Part shown: one piece after another, positions 63,866 to 64,000 of the stretch | Layout of the letters: the number at the start of each line of letters is the position of its first letter | How positions within the stretch are numbered: position 1 is the first letter of the stretch | From: Pseudomonas sp. J452 | GTDB lineage: Bacteria > Pseudomonadota > Gammaproteobacteria > Pseudomonadales > Pseudomonadaceae | Reading direction: 5' to 3' | Assembly (NCBI RefSeq): GCF_024666525.1 | Contig: NZ_CP088294.1 | Span: 3,534,001 to 3,598,000 of the forward strand | DNA length: 64,000 nt | Position numbers and translations under genes: made by a program | The notes under the pieces: generated by a model | Databases searched by the model: none | What the model was told of the DNA's origin: nothing | The model's input: the letters and a program-made list of their open reading frames with translations, nothing else

Positions 63866-64000
63866 GCTTGCGGCTCCTGCCAGGCGGGCGTGCGTTTTTC
63901 CAGGAAGGCATTGAGCCCCTCCTGGCCTTCCGGGCTGACGCGGATACGGGCGATGGCGTTCTCGGTGTAGCGGCGCAGCACCGGGCTGAGCACGCCGCTG
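63862..64000 (-). CDS. liuC: Enoyl-CoA hydratase LiuC, C-terminal end (rest outside window)
   Basis: Only the last 45 codons are visible (SGVLSPVLRRYTENAIARIR, then VSPEGQEGLNAFLEKRTPAW and a stop). EGQEGLNAFLEKRTPxW is the usual C-terminus of crotonase-family hydratases; the position before liuD identifies it as the methylglutaconyl-CoA hydratase of the liu cluster. Confidence 0.88.
   Translation of the reverse strand, partial: SGVLSPVLRRYTENAIARIRVSPEGQEGLNAFLEKRTPAWQEPQA

Noticed and set aside
61763..63970. Plus-strand frame of 735 codons opposite liuD
   Set aside because: Antisense shadow of the carboxylase subunit; it also runs through REP units.

Overview
The window looks like chromosomal DNA of a Pseudomonas from the P. 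alcaligenes / P. mendocina / P. stutzeri side of the genus. The reasons are a complete xcpR-Z type II secretion operon in Pseudomonas order, a liu leucine-degradation cluster, Pseudomonas-type REP palindromes, and integron attC repeats of the kind known from Pseudomonas chromosomal integrons. The species is an inference; the gene content is read from the sequence.

Region A (1-24,964, plus strand) holds very large secreted proteins. The 3' end of one giant multidomain protein (1-3,704) is followed by a membrane-anchored glutaredoxin-like protein and then by a paralogous giant of about 3,160 residues (4,751-14,227). The second giant carries a nearly perfect 840-bp internal duplication, and its last ~40 codons are thrown out of frame at a run of eight G. 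Next come a 1,410-residue YD/RHS-repeat protein with an AT-rich polymorphic C-terminus, a candidate immunity gene, and a 1,878-residue protein ending in RTX-type calcium-binding repeats. A strong terminator closes this block.

Region B (25.2-33.5 kb) is xcpR-S-T-U-V-W-X-Y-Z (GspE to GspM), tightly overlapped, followed by a small membrane protein. XcpT has an exceptionally long leader, apparently because a repeat-like segment of about 135 bp is inserted in frame before the prepilin peptidase site. The link between region A and the secretion system is positional only; no outer-membrane or inner-membrane T1SS component is present in the window.

Region C (33.8-43.7 kb) contains a minus-strand operon of GH46-like chitosanase/peptidoglycan-binding protein, lipase and a hypothetical protein; then ppiC, a PilT/PilU-family ATPase, a cupin, a membrane-anchored GH3 glycosidase, a lipoprotein and a Fic protein with two 27-bp palindromes at its start.

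Region D (43,771-57,347) is an integron cassette array with 25 attC sites, all on the minus strand, and no integrase gene in the window (a CALIN or a distal part of a chromosomal integron). Cassettes carry a ParE/RHH toxin-antitoxin pair, an AbiTii-type defence protein, an LprI-like protein, many small membrane or exported proteins of unknown function, and some cassettes without convincing genes. Base composition is much more AT-rich than the flanks.

Region E (57.4-64.0 kb, minus strand) holds a small hypothetical gene and then acetoacetyl-CoA synthetase, 3-hydroxybutyrate dehydrogenase, liuE, liuD and the end of liuC. Together they take leucine to acetyl-CoA and acetoacetate and reactivate acetoacetate or 3-hydroxybutyrate. 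Two genes here carry foreign-looking inserts: a tRNA-Thr-like segment in the synthetase and a REP unit inside liuD.
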